The notes under the pieces: model-generated
Told to the model about the DNA's origin: nothing
What the model saw: only the letters and a program-made list of their open reading frames with translations
Databases searched by the model: none
Position numbers and translations under genes: made by a program
Shown: in pieces, positions 48,154 through 60,573 of the stretch
How positions within the stretch are numbered: position 1 is the first letter of the stretch
Layout of the letters: each line of letters starts with the position of its first letter
NCBI GenBank assembly: GCA_002633005.1
Contig: NMRA01000105.1
Coordinates: 848,010 to 912,009, forward strand
Direction of reading: 5' to 3'
DNA from: Phoronis australis
Taxonomy: Eukaryota; Phoronida; Phoronidae
Length of the DNA: 64,000 bases

Positions 48154-49257
48154 TGTGGTTCCGTGACATATAATAACCAAGATCAAAGAAATGTTTTTAG
48201 AATTTAATAGTGGGGGTTTAGATATGGGGAGTCCCCGTTGGCAGTTAACTGGTAATTCACTTGACTGATCTGCCATAGTCAACGTGGCAGATTCCTAAAG
48301 GTGTGCAAGTGACCAGACAAAGTCCACATGATAAGGAAACTACGAATATAGAGTTCAGTACTAGATTTAATTATTTTCATTAGAATTATTAGGCCATAGT
48401 CCCTGCTCTCCTATCTTTCACCTCCGTGGCCACTTTCTGGGGGCAACGGGAACTTTGCATTAAACCCATCTACAGATGTTCAAAAATCAATTTAAAAAAT
48501 GTTCCCAAGAATACACTTGCACGTTTAGTTAGAATTTCAATTTAAAAGTTGGAAAAATATAACCTCAACTAATGTGTTAGCCACCAGGTGTCAGTGCAAA
48601 ATGATCCGAACAACCAATCAAATGCCATAAAAATATTGTGTCCATACCTTCCCCTACAAAAGTCGTCTGCTTGGCATGAAAACATTGGACAGTCAGCTGA
48701 TGTCATCAGCTGATGTCATCAGCTGACTGATGTTGTCCTGCTGGCTTAGGTAGCTTGTTTACTGCTACTGACTACATTGGATAGTATGAATTCTTGGATG
48801 GGTGTGCAAGTAATAAGCAATTACCAAGGATCAAGGCTCAAAAACCAGCAGGCAGCAGTTAGGAATTGAGGAAAGCCAAATCAAGTGGCCACGAATGTCA
48901 TCGTACTGAACCAATTCTTGGCACATTCCTGAATCATTTTGTGTTTCGCAAAGAACAGTTTTGGGACAGCTAGGACTCTGCTGAAACCATGAATTATTGA
49001 ACGAGTGTGCGACTTCACAATAGACTGGCAAGATGTCTGCCCCGGACTTGCAGCATTCATGTGTCAGGTTCTGCTCAAATTTCTGAGCTGGAATTTTCAG
49101 ATATTATCTGGTCTAAGGCTACTGCAAACAAACGTATCAACATAGAGTGCAAGCTAGAGAAGTATCATTGCACATACGTTTTTGTGAAAAAGCAGAGCTC
49201 TTGTCATATGCACGCCCAGAGGTGGGGGGGNATCCGTTCAGGACTTTTGAAGATACA
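48154..49257. other. Flank of Ly6 gene C, no gene seen
   Basis: No credible exon. It includes a 40-bp near-palindrome at 48690-48729 built on TCAGCTGATGTCATCAGCTGA-type units and a single N at 49231. Confidence 0.45.
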
Positions 49258-49497
49258 AAGGTAAGCGTAAAAAACTAAAATTGCCACTAGGGGGCACACC
49301 GGTAGTCGGATCCGTCCGAAAGTTCGCACATGCCGTCCCACTCATGAATGGAACATATGTGCCAAATTTCATGAACGTATGTCAAAGGGTCTTGGAGATA
49401 GAGCAGCGGACGCCGGACGGACGCCGCCCGGACGGACGGACGGACGGACAGAGATGACGGCATAATGCGTCCACATATAAATATGTGGGCGCATAAA
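49258..49497. repeat. 3' part of the CTCF-like modular repeat
   Basis: Begins with ATTGCCACTAGGGGGCACAC at 49280, then GGACGGACGGACGGACGG and ATATGTGGGCGCATAAAAAA. Nearly identical to 47119-47345, so a clear second insertion. Confidence 0.8.
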
Positions 49498-50094
49498 AAA
49501 TTGAAAGAGCTCTTAAAAAGAAAAAGAGACCAAGCTGATGATGGGAATAATGTTGAGCCCACGAGAAAATTAAGGAGATTGTAACTGTCAGTTACATGTA
49601 CATTTAACAGTGATCAAAGAAATAAACCGTATATGTCTTGCCACCACAATGAACCATTTGCCACAAATCAAATTTCATCACAGGAGAACTTCACAAACAA
49701 AAGAAAAGTTGAAAACCTATCCCAGTTCCAAACATTCAATTGTAAATAGCCCTACCTATTCTTAATTTAAAAAAGTGTCATTTATGGTAAATAATCTTTA
49801 GTTTAGGTAACATAAAAAAATATTTTGCTTGAAAAAATTGTAGTAATAGCCGTCCCAATCTCAACAGTACTGGCAGTTATTTTTACCTACATGTGAGTGA
49901 TCAGCACTGCTTTTTATGAATTTCTAAGACTATTTTGAGACCCTTTTATGTAAAATCATGAACAGTGCTTGGAATTTAAGAAATATAAAAATGGAAATAT
50001 TGCCTGTGTTCTGTAATTCATTTATCTTGAAAATTCAAATGTTGCGCAGATTTCAGTATCTCACGTTTTGAAGATAGTTGAATTGGAGTTTTAG

Positions 50095-50287
50095 CGAAGG
50101 ATCCCGACAACACGAGAACTTAAAAATCTTAGGGAAGCTACTTGGAAAACTTTAGGATTTCAGGTAATTTGCTTGAGTCGAAACTGTATTTTTATTCAAG
50201 CATTCAAGTCGCCATATCAATGATTGCGAGGCAGGTAGTCGGCGGAGTTTTCGTCCTGGGGTTTCAGCACAATTTTCTGCAAAATGT
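50095..50287. repeat. Fragment of the 18095-19544 element
   Basis: Matches 19170-19335, sharing AATTTGCTTGAGTCGAAACT and GTTTTCGTCCTGGG. Truncated at both ends. Confidence 0.75.
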
Positions 50288-51837
50288 GCCTATAGTGGTG
50301 CAGTGCGAAATAGGAAAACATTAAATGTTAAATTACACTATGACAATGCAAAGAAGCACAAACACAAACACAATACATGCATGAGATAAGATTTCTCTGA
50401 AGGGTATCCAGCATAAATTTAGAACTGTGTGTATTTTGCGTTTTACTAGAAGAATGAATTAAATTCAACTTTTAAAAGTTATTTACTTTAGACTACTTTT
50501 GACTTATGGCAAGAACTTCTTCTAATGCCAGAACTTGTTTGGAAAATAGATGGCAACAAGAAATGCAGTGACACTTACTTTTATTATTGGACAACAATTT
50601 GTTTTGGGCAGTTTGTAACTCTTCGTTACGGGAGGTAGATACACTTTTTGTTTTTTGATGTTCCTCTTTAAAATGTGTAAACTTTAACAAATGCCGTCTT
50701 AAATATGACCCACAACTTGAGAAAAAACAAATAAAATGATTTTGAGTTACTAGTTTTAATTAATTTAAAAAATATATTTACATTCTTCCAAAAAGCTCAT
50801 TTTTTCATTATGGCTTTTCCAAAAAAATGGTGTCACAGATTTCAAAATCTTCCATATAGTCTTATTTATGTCACCAATACACAGTTATGACCATGAAGCC
50901 ATCACCAAAAACTGTTTTAAGTATTGTGTTTTTGAGATTGGCAAATACACAATATTCAGTCAGTTATTTATAATCAATATATTAATCCCTGGCAAGCATC
51001 TGAAGTTCATTTGTATTTGATTTCGTAAAACTTGATCAAAAGGTAGCTGAGAAATAAACTCCACGGATAATGTGGCATTATGGGTAAAGACTTGAGGCCT
51101 GCAGTAAAATTCAGGATGGCCCTATTGAACTTTACTGTTAAATCAAAACTATTTACAAAATTGTCTTTAGTTTTATCAACTTTTATTGCATTTATACAAC
51201 CAACACTCTACTAGAGATTACATGCACTTGAACTTAACAAACACTTTAAATAATGTTAGCTGACTGTTGAAATGTTTATTCAGACAAGGCAACACCCTCC
51301 TTAACAAATGACTTGAAGGAAAATAACTGTAGTGTTATGTCTAAGTGATCACCATCACCAAATGCATTCACAAAGAGCAAAATGGTGTCTTTTAGACACT
51401 TAAGAAAAACGTAAGTCACACTCACAGGGCAATCATAAAATCATAAATCATTTAACTCCACATTGTTAACCTTTGTTTCGATTTGGATCAGCGACTGGGG
51501 CATAAAGCCAAACAAGTTTCAAGTTTCAATTATGATTTCGCAATATAAATCCATTACCTGACACACCTGTGTTTAATACAGGCACACAAATCACCAACCT
51601 GACTGATCTGTAATGTCAACAAGACTTCTGAACTCCCTCAATTTTGTACCACATAGACATGATTGTGCTAAGTAAAAATGAAGGTCTCAAGAAGAGCACT
51701 TAATATGTTAATAATCTTGAAGAAACATAACTCAGTATATATAAATAAGCCCCCCCCACCCCGACCTCTCGCTTAAATCGAAGTTGTGACCTAAATTCAA
51801 GCAGTAGTTTACAAATCAGTAGTAGCCATGCTCTCCT

Positions 51838-52600
51838 CTACAATACAAGTGTCAAATTTCATGAAAATACCATCAAACAACAAATTGTAGCAATTACCAC
51901 GAATGCAAAGACAATTAAAATGGCCACCAGGGGGTGCTATAGTTACTTTCATGATAATTCGTCAGGCAACTTGCAGATAAGGATGCAGACGGCAAAAAAG
52001 CGACACCAAAATAACACAATAAGAGCAATGCAATTTTGATAAGCACCCATAGTGCAATGCAAACGGTATTTTTCTAGAGGTGCTGATCAGCTTTTTGTAA
52101 AGGACAGTATGGAGACAAGAATTTAACCACAAGGGGGAGCTGTAATAGTCAGAACTGACAAAAAGTACACATCTCACCTTTTAAAATAACATCAAATAAA
52201 ATAGTTTAAAACTTGACGAACAATTTTGAACACTTGCAAAAAAGAAATAAAATGGATGGAGAAGTAGATGTAAAAAACAGATTCACAAATAATGAAAATG
52301 GCTACCAGAAGTTGAAAGATACATTTACCCTACCCAAAATTGGAAAGTACGGTTGTCATCATCTCAAAAGGAATTAATGGTAGGTAACAAAAGCAAACAT
52401 AAAAACTAAAACTGTCACTAGGGGACACAGCTACAGACGAATCAGTCCAAAACTTTGTTATCAATTGTTTAAGGAAAACATCTGCCAAATTTCACGAAAA
52501 TCCTGCCACAGGTTTAGAAGAGACAGCAGCAGATGCCCAACGCCAACAGACCCACTCAACAAGGATGAAGGCAATCTGTGCACACACTTGTTCATGGGAG
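51838..52600. repeat. Modular repeat with near-perfect CTCF motif
   Basis: Contains TGGCCACCAGGGGGTGCTA at 51921-51939, plus weaker copies CCACAAGGGGGAGCT near 52128 and CACTAGGGGACACAG near 52417. These are embedded in the same TTTCATGAAAATAC-type modules as the 46-kb repeat. Confidence 0.7.
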
Positions 52601-52787
52601 CGCTTAAAAATGTGACTGCTCAACTTCAGTCTGGCACAAAAACACAAAAGACAGTGTAACCCTGTGCACTGACAAATGCTGTGATTGAGCAATAATTCAT
52701 GAGGTCCCAGGTCAACCATGACATCAATACGTGACCAACAAAACACAGGTAAACCTGAAAAACATCCTCACTGTCAGCACTACCAAC

Positions 52788-52812
52788 ATGAAGGCCTTGG
52801 TAATACTTACAG
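52788..52812 (+). CDS. Possible signal-peptide exon of a fourth Ly6 gene
   Basis: ATG, seven more codons (MKALVILT) and one base, then GTACGTAA. Length, hydrophobicity and phase-1 donor match exon 1 of genes A to C, and it lies at the next expected position. No convincing exon 2 or 3 was found before 64000; an acceptor at 55828 leads to GAGDCHSM and then a stop. It may be a relic or a gene running past the window. Confidence 0.35.
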
Positions 52813-53374
52813 GTACGTAATGCTTAATAAATCTTTGATAATGATAAGTTTCTCTTTCCAAAAAACATGGAATTTTTACAAATTAGCTACAAGAAAAATT
52901 TCCATGGTATTTGAACAAACAACAAGTCAAAGTTCAGACTTAAATGTTTATAATGGCTGACCACCGAAATTTAAGTTCATACAGCAAACGGAAAAGGTCA
53001 GTTAAACATTTGAAGTAAGGGACCATTTGACTTCCGGTTCAAATAACAGTTCAAATAACACTAAATTCTTTAGAGGGGCATTTTCTGCACGAAAAGTAAT
53101 TTTCTGAAATAAGCTTCAGCCCATAATCAAGAAAAGTAATTTTCCCTTCAGCCCATAATCGACCCTGCAACCCCTCCAGCTACAGTCTAGCTGCTCAGGT
53201 GACACAGTTCAGCCTCACTCATGTTTAAGTGCATTCAGCTCATAAAGTCACTAGCCTTGTTTTCAGCAAATATCTGACAGAGAACAGTGAGGTATTAGCA
53301 AACTGTTAATAAAAGCAATTTCCTCCATTTGAGAAAGCTCTCTCTACCAGTGCGAAGAAGTAATCGGCAAGAAA

Positions 53375-54465
53375 AGGGCTATCTATATTAGGTCCTCTCT
53401 TATTTTTAATTTTTATAAATGATCTACCACATGACTGTACATGAATGTTCAAACTGATATGTATGTGGATGATTCTACTCTTCATTATACCAGTAACTGT
53501 ATTGGGGATATTGAGCATACACTGCAGAATGACTTATACAGTGTTGAAGAGTGGTGTAATGACAATTAAATGATAATTAATATAAAGAAAACCAAATATA
53601 TATATGTCTTGCTTCAAAGCAAAAAAGGCTAGAAACTAAATACAACTTAATCTTTTTATGTCTGGTGAGAGACTTGTGGAAGTGACTAACAAGAAATTAT
53701 TAGGAGTTAAAATTGATAATAGTTTATCTTGGGAATCCCACGTCTCTTATGTAGTGGGTAAAATTAGACAAAGATTGGGATTATTGAAGCGAATTAAGCA
53801 ATTTTTGCCAATCGAGGGTAGAATTAAATTTTCAATGCATGTATTATGCTACATTTAACTTACTGCAGTTCGGTACGGTCCGGTTGTTGCACTACTATTA
53901 TGAATAAACTTCAGATCTGTGACTTTGTTTGCAAATATTAGGTGGATGCCAATTAATATATTTTATGTTTTCCGCAGCCTGTGCATGATTTTTAAATGTC
54001 TCCATGACGATGTTTCCCAGTATTTAGCTAATGAACTATCTCTATTACGTAATAAACATTAATTTTGAGACATACCCAATACTCAAATGCTGGCAATTTA
54101 GTTGAACCAAACTACAAAACATCCAAGTACAGGAGTACTTTCTTTGTAGATGGAGTGATTGCCTGGAATGGTTCACCATTAGATAATAAATCAATTACTG
54201 TTAAACGTGCATTTAGAAGTAGCTTTATCTAATTAACTGTATATCTGCAAGCATCTCAAAAATTGTATATATAAATTAGCTTAATACTTATTTTATTTTT
54301 CATTCATCTGTACATATCATTGTTCATCTTATTTGTTTATTTATTTTATTAATATCCATTTATTGTAATTTCGAGAACCATGTGGTAGATAAGTTTTACA
54401 CTTAACATGTTTTTTATCCTCTATAAATAAAGATATTTATTATTTATTATTATTATTATTATCAG
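53375..54465 (+). mobile_element. Decayed non-LTR retrotransposon (LINE) 3' end
   Basis: Frameshifted and stop-containing remains of a reverse transcriptase: ILGPLLFLIFINDLP near 53386, a degraded catalytic YADD region, then KKLLGVKIDNSLSWESHV, RLGLLKRIKQFLP, and the typical end FVDGVIAWNGSPLDN. It finishes in a TTA/TTTA microsatellite tail (54431-54463). 5' truncation and a simple-repeat tail are typical of LINE insertion. Inactive. Confidence 0.85.
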
Positions 54466-55480
54466 GAAGAGATAACCAGGAAGGGACAACTAGCTAAACC
54501 GCCGTTTTTGGCCTCCTTCCCCGGATTAATTTCAGGACTTACGTTTCGTTTAAAAGGAAACAGATGATTTTATCAAAGAGATTAAAGCTTTTTCTATAGA
54601 AGGATATCAAAAAACTCACTTTGCAACCTTAAACAGTGGTGTAATTGTACTTTGAAAATATCGACTTCAGCGCACTCAATCGCAACTTCCCACACACAGT
54701 CACGGGTATTTAAGCTTTTCTGTCGATGTATAGATGGCGCAGTAGTCAAGTACTCCCTCATTTGCATATCAAATTTGCATGTGGGAGTTCTGAGACTCTC
54801 GTCAGTTGTTGGTCGAGCCCTTGAGTGAATAAAGCGGTGACCTCCCGCTGAGAGCACGCGCTGATGAAGATACCACAGCGAACTCGATCGCTTCGCAATC
54901 AGGAGGTGAAAACACTCTCACGACCGCAGTTCTGAATTCCAGCTAAGCAATCCCTATTTCGAGGAGCGGACTTTGAATTGTTTTCGTCCCCTGACAGTGG
55001 ATTGCAGAGAAGATTAGAATGAGGTCAACATCAAACTTTCTGCGGCTACCTATCGTGTTGACAAAAGTTTGAAGTGTCGGAACCATAGACGGAGCGCGCG
55101 GGTTGTCTATGATTCCTGTTCTTCTTCAGTTGACGAAAACATTGCTATCGGCATAAAAAATGACCGTGGGAAATTCATTTTGAGGTAGATACCTGTATTC
55201 AATAATAAATATTAATACTCTGTAATATCTCACTCTCCGCGTTTCGTTTCTTTGACGTTGTTTTAGGTTGCGGTATCGTGAAACAACGCCGTCGGGTGAG
55301 AGAAGTTGCACCGAATAATTGGAATTGGCTGCAGTTCTTCATTTAGAATGCCCGGACTCAACTGTGCCGTTTTCTTGGCAAGTCTCTTGCCTGCCGAATT
55401 TTTTTTGAACATTGAAGACATAGGCCTTTTCCTGCGCCAAACAACCTTTTGTCTGCTACAGAAATGTTATGCCTAATTTT
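54466..55480. other. Unassigned sequence after the LINE
   Basis: An 87-codon minus-strand frame at 54594-54857 (MLSAGGHRFIHSRARP...) is the longest; it has no recognisable features. Nothing else supported. Confidence 0.35.
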
Positions 55481-55720
55481 CTACCATTTTAGCACACTTT
55501 GTGGCTCTGCTACAATTAGCACTGCCATAATATCATATTTCTTAATTCCGCCACAGTATGCATACTTGGAAGTTAGTTTCGCTAGGTGTTTTTCCAAATT
55601 AAGCCACAACAGTTGTTCGTCATTAAATGCTTCAAATTCTTCGACGCCATGGACATTTCCGTCAACACAAAACGCACCCTTGCCATTCTTAAAAATTCGT
55701 GTATATAATGCTATAATTGC
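55481..55720 (-). other. Unrecognised open frame, possibly exon or transposon ORF
   Basis: 79 codons open between stops with protein-like composition: NGKGAFCVDGNVHGVEEFEA, NDEQLLWLNLEKHLAKL and SKYAYCGGIKKYDIM. There is no early ATG, so it would be an internal piece; a possible acceptor TTTTTAAG precedes NGKGAF. I do not recognise a family. It may be transposon-derived. Confidence 0.3.
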
Positions 55721-56245
55721 TTAGAAGGACCGGCAGTAACCGTGGCTGGAATGTCGGCAGCTTCGTGACTAAGTCTACAACTAACTCCTGTTGAAATTCT
55801 CCATACTTCAAAATTCTTGTTTGCAGGTGCTGGTGATTGCCATTCAATGGTTTTCATAATAAGAGACTAGAAATCCGAGTTGTCACACACGCCCACTGGC
55901 TTGGTGCTGCCTTACATTTTCACTGGCCTTGCTACAGTCGACTTGCGCATGATAGACGAATTAGTGTCCACATTTGTGGTCACTTTCCGGGTACAGGCCC
56001 ATGAGACAAGTTGCAGCAACATATTCAGTACGAATCCATAAACCTTTTTACACGCACAATTAAATGCGCAAAAATGCTCCTGTATTTCTTAAACCTTTAA
56101 TTTAATGCTCAAGCTATACAAATAGTGCGTGTTGAAACACAACATTGACCTTGGACCAAAGATGGACTCCTTGCATCAGAACCTTAGTAAGCGGGGGGAG
56201 GGCGAGTCCAACCCCCCAAAAAATTGCATGCCACAGGGTCAAACC

Positions 56246-56398
56246 ATGGCAACCGACAAAGGTGTGGGACTGGGGAAGGACAAAAAAGAAAGACTTCGAA
56301 TACTGATCAGAGAGAAAATTCAAGAGAACATTGACAACTCGGTATCAGTGTATGGTTTACCATTTGAGGGCCCTAGTGTCCAGGACAATTGTTGTTAG
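56246..56398 (+). other. Short frame, possible first coding exon
   Basis: 50 codons from an ATG in good context (AAACCATGG): MATDKGVGLGKDKKERLRIL, then REKIQENIDNS, then a stop after DNCC. A charged helix and a potential donor (TCG|GTATCAG at 56341) are the only positive signs. No family recognised. Confidence 0.2.
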
Positions 56399-57465
56399 GG
56401 TCTCCGTTTTTGCAGCATAGGTCGCCTAAGCGTCCTTGAAAATGTGCACTTAATCATTCATACATGTATTTCGAAAATTCGAGAAAATTTGTAAAGCAAC
56501 AGTTTTGCGGAGCATATTAATTCAGTCCAAGTTTTTCAGTGGTCCATAGGTGGTGCACTATGGGGGGGGATGGGGCTGAGAGGGCTTTAGCACCCACTTT
56601 TCTCAGTACTGCGCCCTCTATACAACTCTGGCATGACTGCCAACTACTCACGAGGGCGACTGAGTTGAGATTCCAAATTCATCAAAAACACAAAACATTC
56701 GTGTACAACACAGAAGTTGTCTTGTAAGAAATGGCGATGCGCCACTGAACTTAGTTGAAGCCTGAAGGCTGTCTTGCAAAAATTCTATCCATCATCAGAC
56801 CACCATATCGCAAAGAAGGACACTAAACGATAACAGTGATATTCATGAATGTCGGGCAGCTCTAAATGCTTTATTGAATTAAAAACTAGACTAATGAAAT
56901 TCAAAAATTTACAAACCGTAGATCGAAAAAGTTCAAGTCATTGCTCATTTGGAAAGAAAGTTGTCTTTGCACTTCCTTGATGCTTGTAGTTCCCAGTAGT
57001 ATTGTGCAATGAATTTAGGTTCTTCTAAACCGAATCGTTTGCTTGCCATTCCCGTGCATACTGACTGCAAAAGCTGGACAAGTCGTGACTCAGTGACGCA
57101 CCCTCATTAAAAATAAGGTGTAGTCATGCCGCCAGTAGGCTGCCCGCGTAGAATCCGCGCACAGTGATTGACGGGAAAACTTGAACTTGAAACTTGAACT
57201 GCACTGAGGGGTTGAAGTGTGCGCAGGGACACCGCGTTCATTTTCCCCAGCCGCCCGGCAGAAGTTGCACCAGTGGCCGTGTTTCAACAAGGAATTTTGA
57301 TACAGCTCTATTGGCCAAGGATTTCGGGATCATATCTTTCAAAAAATCTTCAGGAAATGACCGTATTAAAATGAACTTTTCCCGAAACTGGGTCAAACAA
57401 AACGAACTTCATTGGAGCCAGAACAAGGGTAGGCCTATTGGTTCGATTTAAGCCGCACGTCTCAA

Positions 57466-57572
57466 ATGAATCATAGCGGAGCTGACCAGCGACTAGCATT
57501 AGTTCGTCGAATTGCGCATGAATCATAGCAGAGCTCACCAGCGACTAGCATTAGTTCGTCGAATTGCGTATG
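57466..57572. repeat. 52-bp tandem duplication
   Basis: Two copies of a unit beginning ATGAATCATAGC and ending GTCGAATTGCG, differing at a few bases. Confidence 0.85.
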
Positions 57573-58730
57573 CATAGATTAGACTTCCTTGCGACGCCAT
57601 GACACCGGCCACCGTGGCGAGAGCAGCTGATTTCTTGACTAACACCTGCTGGATTTAAGCAAAATGACGAAGTCCACGCATACACACATGCAAGCGTATC
57701 CAAATACAATTAAATGTATTTCCATGTGAAACCATTCAATGTTCTTTGAACATTGAGTTGTGTGAGTTCTTAATTTTCTTAGATCTGCCCAATCAGGTAG
57801 AACTGTGTTTCAAGTCATTGAGGGTTCAAATTGGAAGCTCGCGTCGTATGACATCGTATGACGTCATATGACGTAGGAGATGCGAGCATCATTTGCATAT
57901 ATTAGTGACATCTGTTGGTTCAAAAAAGAGGATCATGCCCGAGTACATGCCTGGGAAGAGGCATCTTTTGGAAGGGTAAAACAAGTCATGTTCAAAGCAT
58001 CCTAGTGCCATTAATATGCAGTCTTTGGGGACCAAAGTGGTGTTATTTTATAGCTAAAGAGTTAAGCTTTCAAACACAATGCTTGGGTTCCAGCCGACTT
58101 TAACATTTACTTTTGAAATAACCTTTGAAAACACGTTAAAATGCGCTAAAACAGTTGTCCCTTCCTGGTTATCTCTTCCTGTTATTATTCATTATCTGAG
58201 ATCAGCCTTAACACGGAATCGAAATCACAAGCTAATGAGCAGCAAACATAGCCCAATGCACTGCTGTCAGAGCTTACCTCACATTGTATTTTTCTGGTTA
58301 AGCGAATAAATGTGTGGCAGGTAATGAAAAGAATTTATCTATAATTTCCAATAAAATCACAAAAATACAACAGATTTTATTGTTTTTTAAATCTGGTCAA
58401 AGTCTATACCATCCAATAATATTACCAAAAATGTGTTTTCAGACATAAAACTGACAATGTTCCATTGAGATGCTCACAAAATTTTGACGTCGCCATCTAA
58501 ACAGCAGGTTCCATTGTTCAATTCACCATAATCAGAAAATGGAGACTGAAATAGATGTCTTTAATTAATGCACTTTGATATAACAACTTTGGCAGAAGCA
58601 CGGTACCACCATCCTTACAAACACAGAATGTCAGCTCCACTGCATTTTTTAACAAAGGATTATGTNTCTTTGTTTCGAAAATGTACACCGTACGACATTC
58701 TACATGAAACACTCTCAAACAGCGACTCAA

Positions 58731-58886
58731 CAGGGGCAGAACGAGAATTTAAAAAGGGGGGGGGGTCGGGTCAATGTTTTCAAAAAGGGTGGTTCAAGTC
58801 AACAATTTGAAAAATTCTACATTTGATATCACTAAAATCAAGGAAAATGGGCTCCGGATCCCTTTGATCCCCTGGATCCGTCAGTG
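58731..58886. mobile_element. hAT-type MITE related to 10141-10296
   Basis: Starts CAGGGGCAGAACGAGA and ends CCTGGATCCGTCAGTG. The interior shares GTTCAAGTCAACAATTTGAA and TTGATATCACTAAAAT with the intronic copy at 10.1 kb. Flanks show only a partial duplication (CTCAAC). Confidence 0.7.
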
Positions 58887-60002
58887 CTCAACTGAGTTGC
58901 TTAAATCTTTTGCGTATTTTTTTCGTTCTTTACTCGCAGTTGTTATATTTTTCTATCATTTTATCTTGGTGAGCTCCTCTTTTAACTCATGACGTTTTCT
59001 AACAAAATAACTAAAACCTGAGCCCTTAATTCTGTCAAAATATTTAGGGACTTAGACCTTAAATTAGGGGCGTTGCATGAAATGACCCCTGCTTATTTCC
59101 AATAATATTGAGAAGTCAACGTAGAAAAGTCACAAATACGCAGCAGATTTAGAGAAAATAGTGGAGTCGATGGGGACTGTTTCGTGCAACTGGGTACTGG
59201 GCCCCCTCCATCCGTGCCTGGTGGGATCTGAAATGGGTAGCGAATTGGGGTGGGCTGTGGTGAATGAAACTGGGGGCAACAGGGTACTCACAGTCAGCAG
59301 ACAGCTTAAATCAAAAGGAAAGCAATAGCTACAAGTAATTACTTTTATTTAAGAGTCGGTGAGGTTAATTAACACTGAAACATTAGCACAAGTGCTGTTA
59401 CCCGACAATTTAAAAAAAATATAAACTTAAACTACAAAAAAACTTAGGCTACGAGCTAATTTATACAGTACAGATAAAATACAGATAAACTACAGAAATT
59501 TTATATAAATACACGTAGAGTCTAAATAAAGGCGAGTTGCACTACCTGGGACAAAGGTGGTGCCGAAATGGGCGCAACTAAGATGTGTAGTGGAGCGGGG
59601 AAGACGGAACTCCTGTGCTTTAAGCACTATTCTCCGAAATGTTTTTAAGAAATATTTTTGAAACGTTCCAGGTTGGCATGAGCGACTATCAACAATCAGA
59701 CTTATACGATTCTTATGAGAAAGTTGCATAAATTGAAACGATAATTTAGAAAACTGTAACAGGTTTTTTGAGATTTTATCCTAAACTTTACATTTTACGA
59801 AATTTGGTCATATCCTATTGTTTTGCTATGAATGTGTACCTTTATATTTTTTGAATTTTCCAAAAAAGCAGTCAGGTGACTTAATAAGTGTCAGATTAGT
59901 ACAAAGTAAAAACTCGAAGCCTAAGGCTTTTGACGAAATTTATGAAAGGTTTTGCCCCTGTCATCAACCTGAGACGAGTGTAGGATTCTCTTTGCTTTAC
60001 CG

Positions 60003-60110
60003 TAAAACCCCACAATTGACCTATCGCAAGCTCCGCCCCCTTGCGAAAAGTCACGTGACACCCGACAAACAAGCAAGCTGTCAAAGGCAAATACACTGTC
60101 CTAAACGACG
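60003..60110. repeat. Dispersed repeat shared with 4285-4350
   Basis: CCACAATTGACCTATCGCAA followed by GCTCCGCCC and CGACAAACAA occurs here and in the WDR24 intron at about 4288-4340. No coding content. Confidence 0.55.
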
Positions 60111-60410
60111 TTCCTGGTGACCTACTTTAGCAGACGATATATTTCCGCTCGAATCTTAGCGTGATAAAATGTGTAGTAAGCTATAACAGTTGCTAAACCT
60201 TAATTTATAGATTCACTTTATTTCTATTTTGTTTTATTTTTCAATTGGTTTTGAGTAAAAGCATTATTTTACCAAAATATCTCGGCTTTTCTTAAAAGGT
60301 CACGACCTCCGACCCCGGGCCTCTGACATAGAAAGTAGTTACATAGCCGAGGCGAGTCGAGAAAGGTAGATAGATTCATTGCAATGTTTCTCGTTCAGTA
60401 TGTGGTATAA

Positions 60411-60573
60411 ATAGATTATTACATGTTCTCAGTCGTTATCCTCCTTATCTAGAGCCCTCGTGGATTTTGTAGAATCATCACCCTCGGGGCTGACGCCCCT
60501 CGGGCGATAATTCTCCAAAATCCACTCGGGCTCAAGATAAGGGGGATAACGACTTCGCCATGTAATAATCTAT
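60411..60573. mobile_element. 163-bp stem-loop MITE
   Basis: Near-palindromic: ATAGATTATTACATG at the left mirrors CATGTAATAATCTAT at the right, and inner arms GGATTTTGTAGAATCATC / GATAATTCTCCAAAATCC meet at CGGGGCTGACGCCCC. A stub of the same family is near 29640. Confidence 0.8.

Noticed and set aside
55828-55872. Possible exon 2 of a fourth Ly6 gene (acceptor TTTGCAG, GAGDCHSM)
   Set aside because: Only one cysteine before an in-frame TAG after 14 codons; it does not match the CxxC pattern of the other exon 2s.
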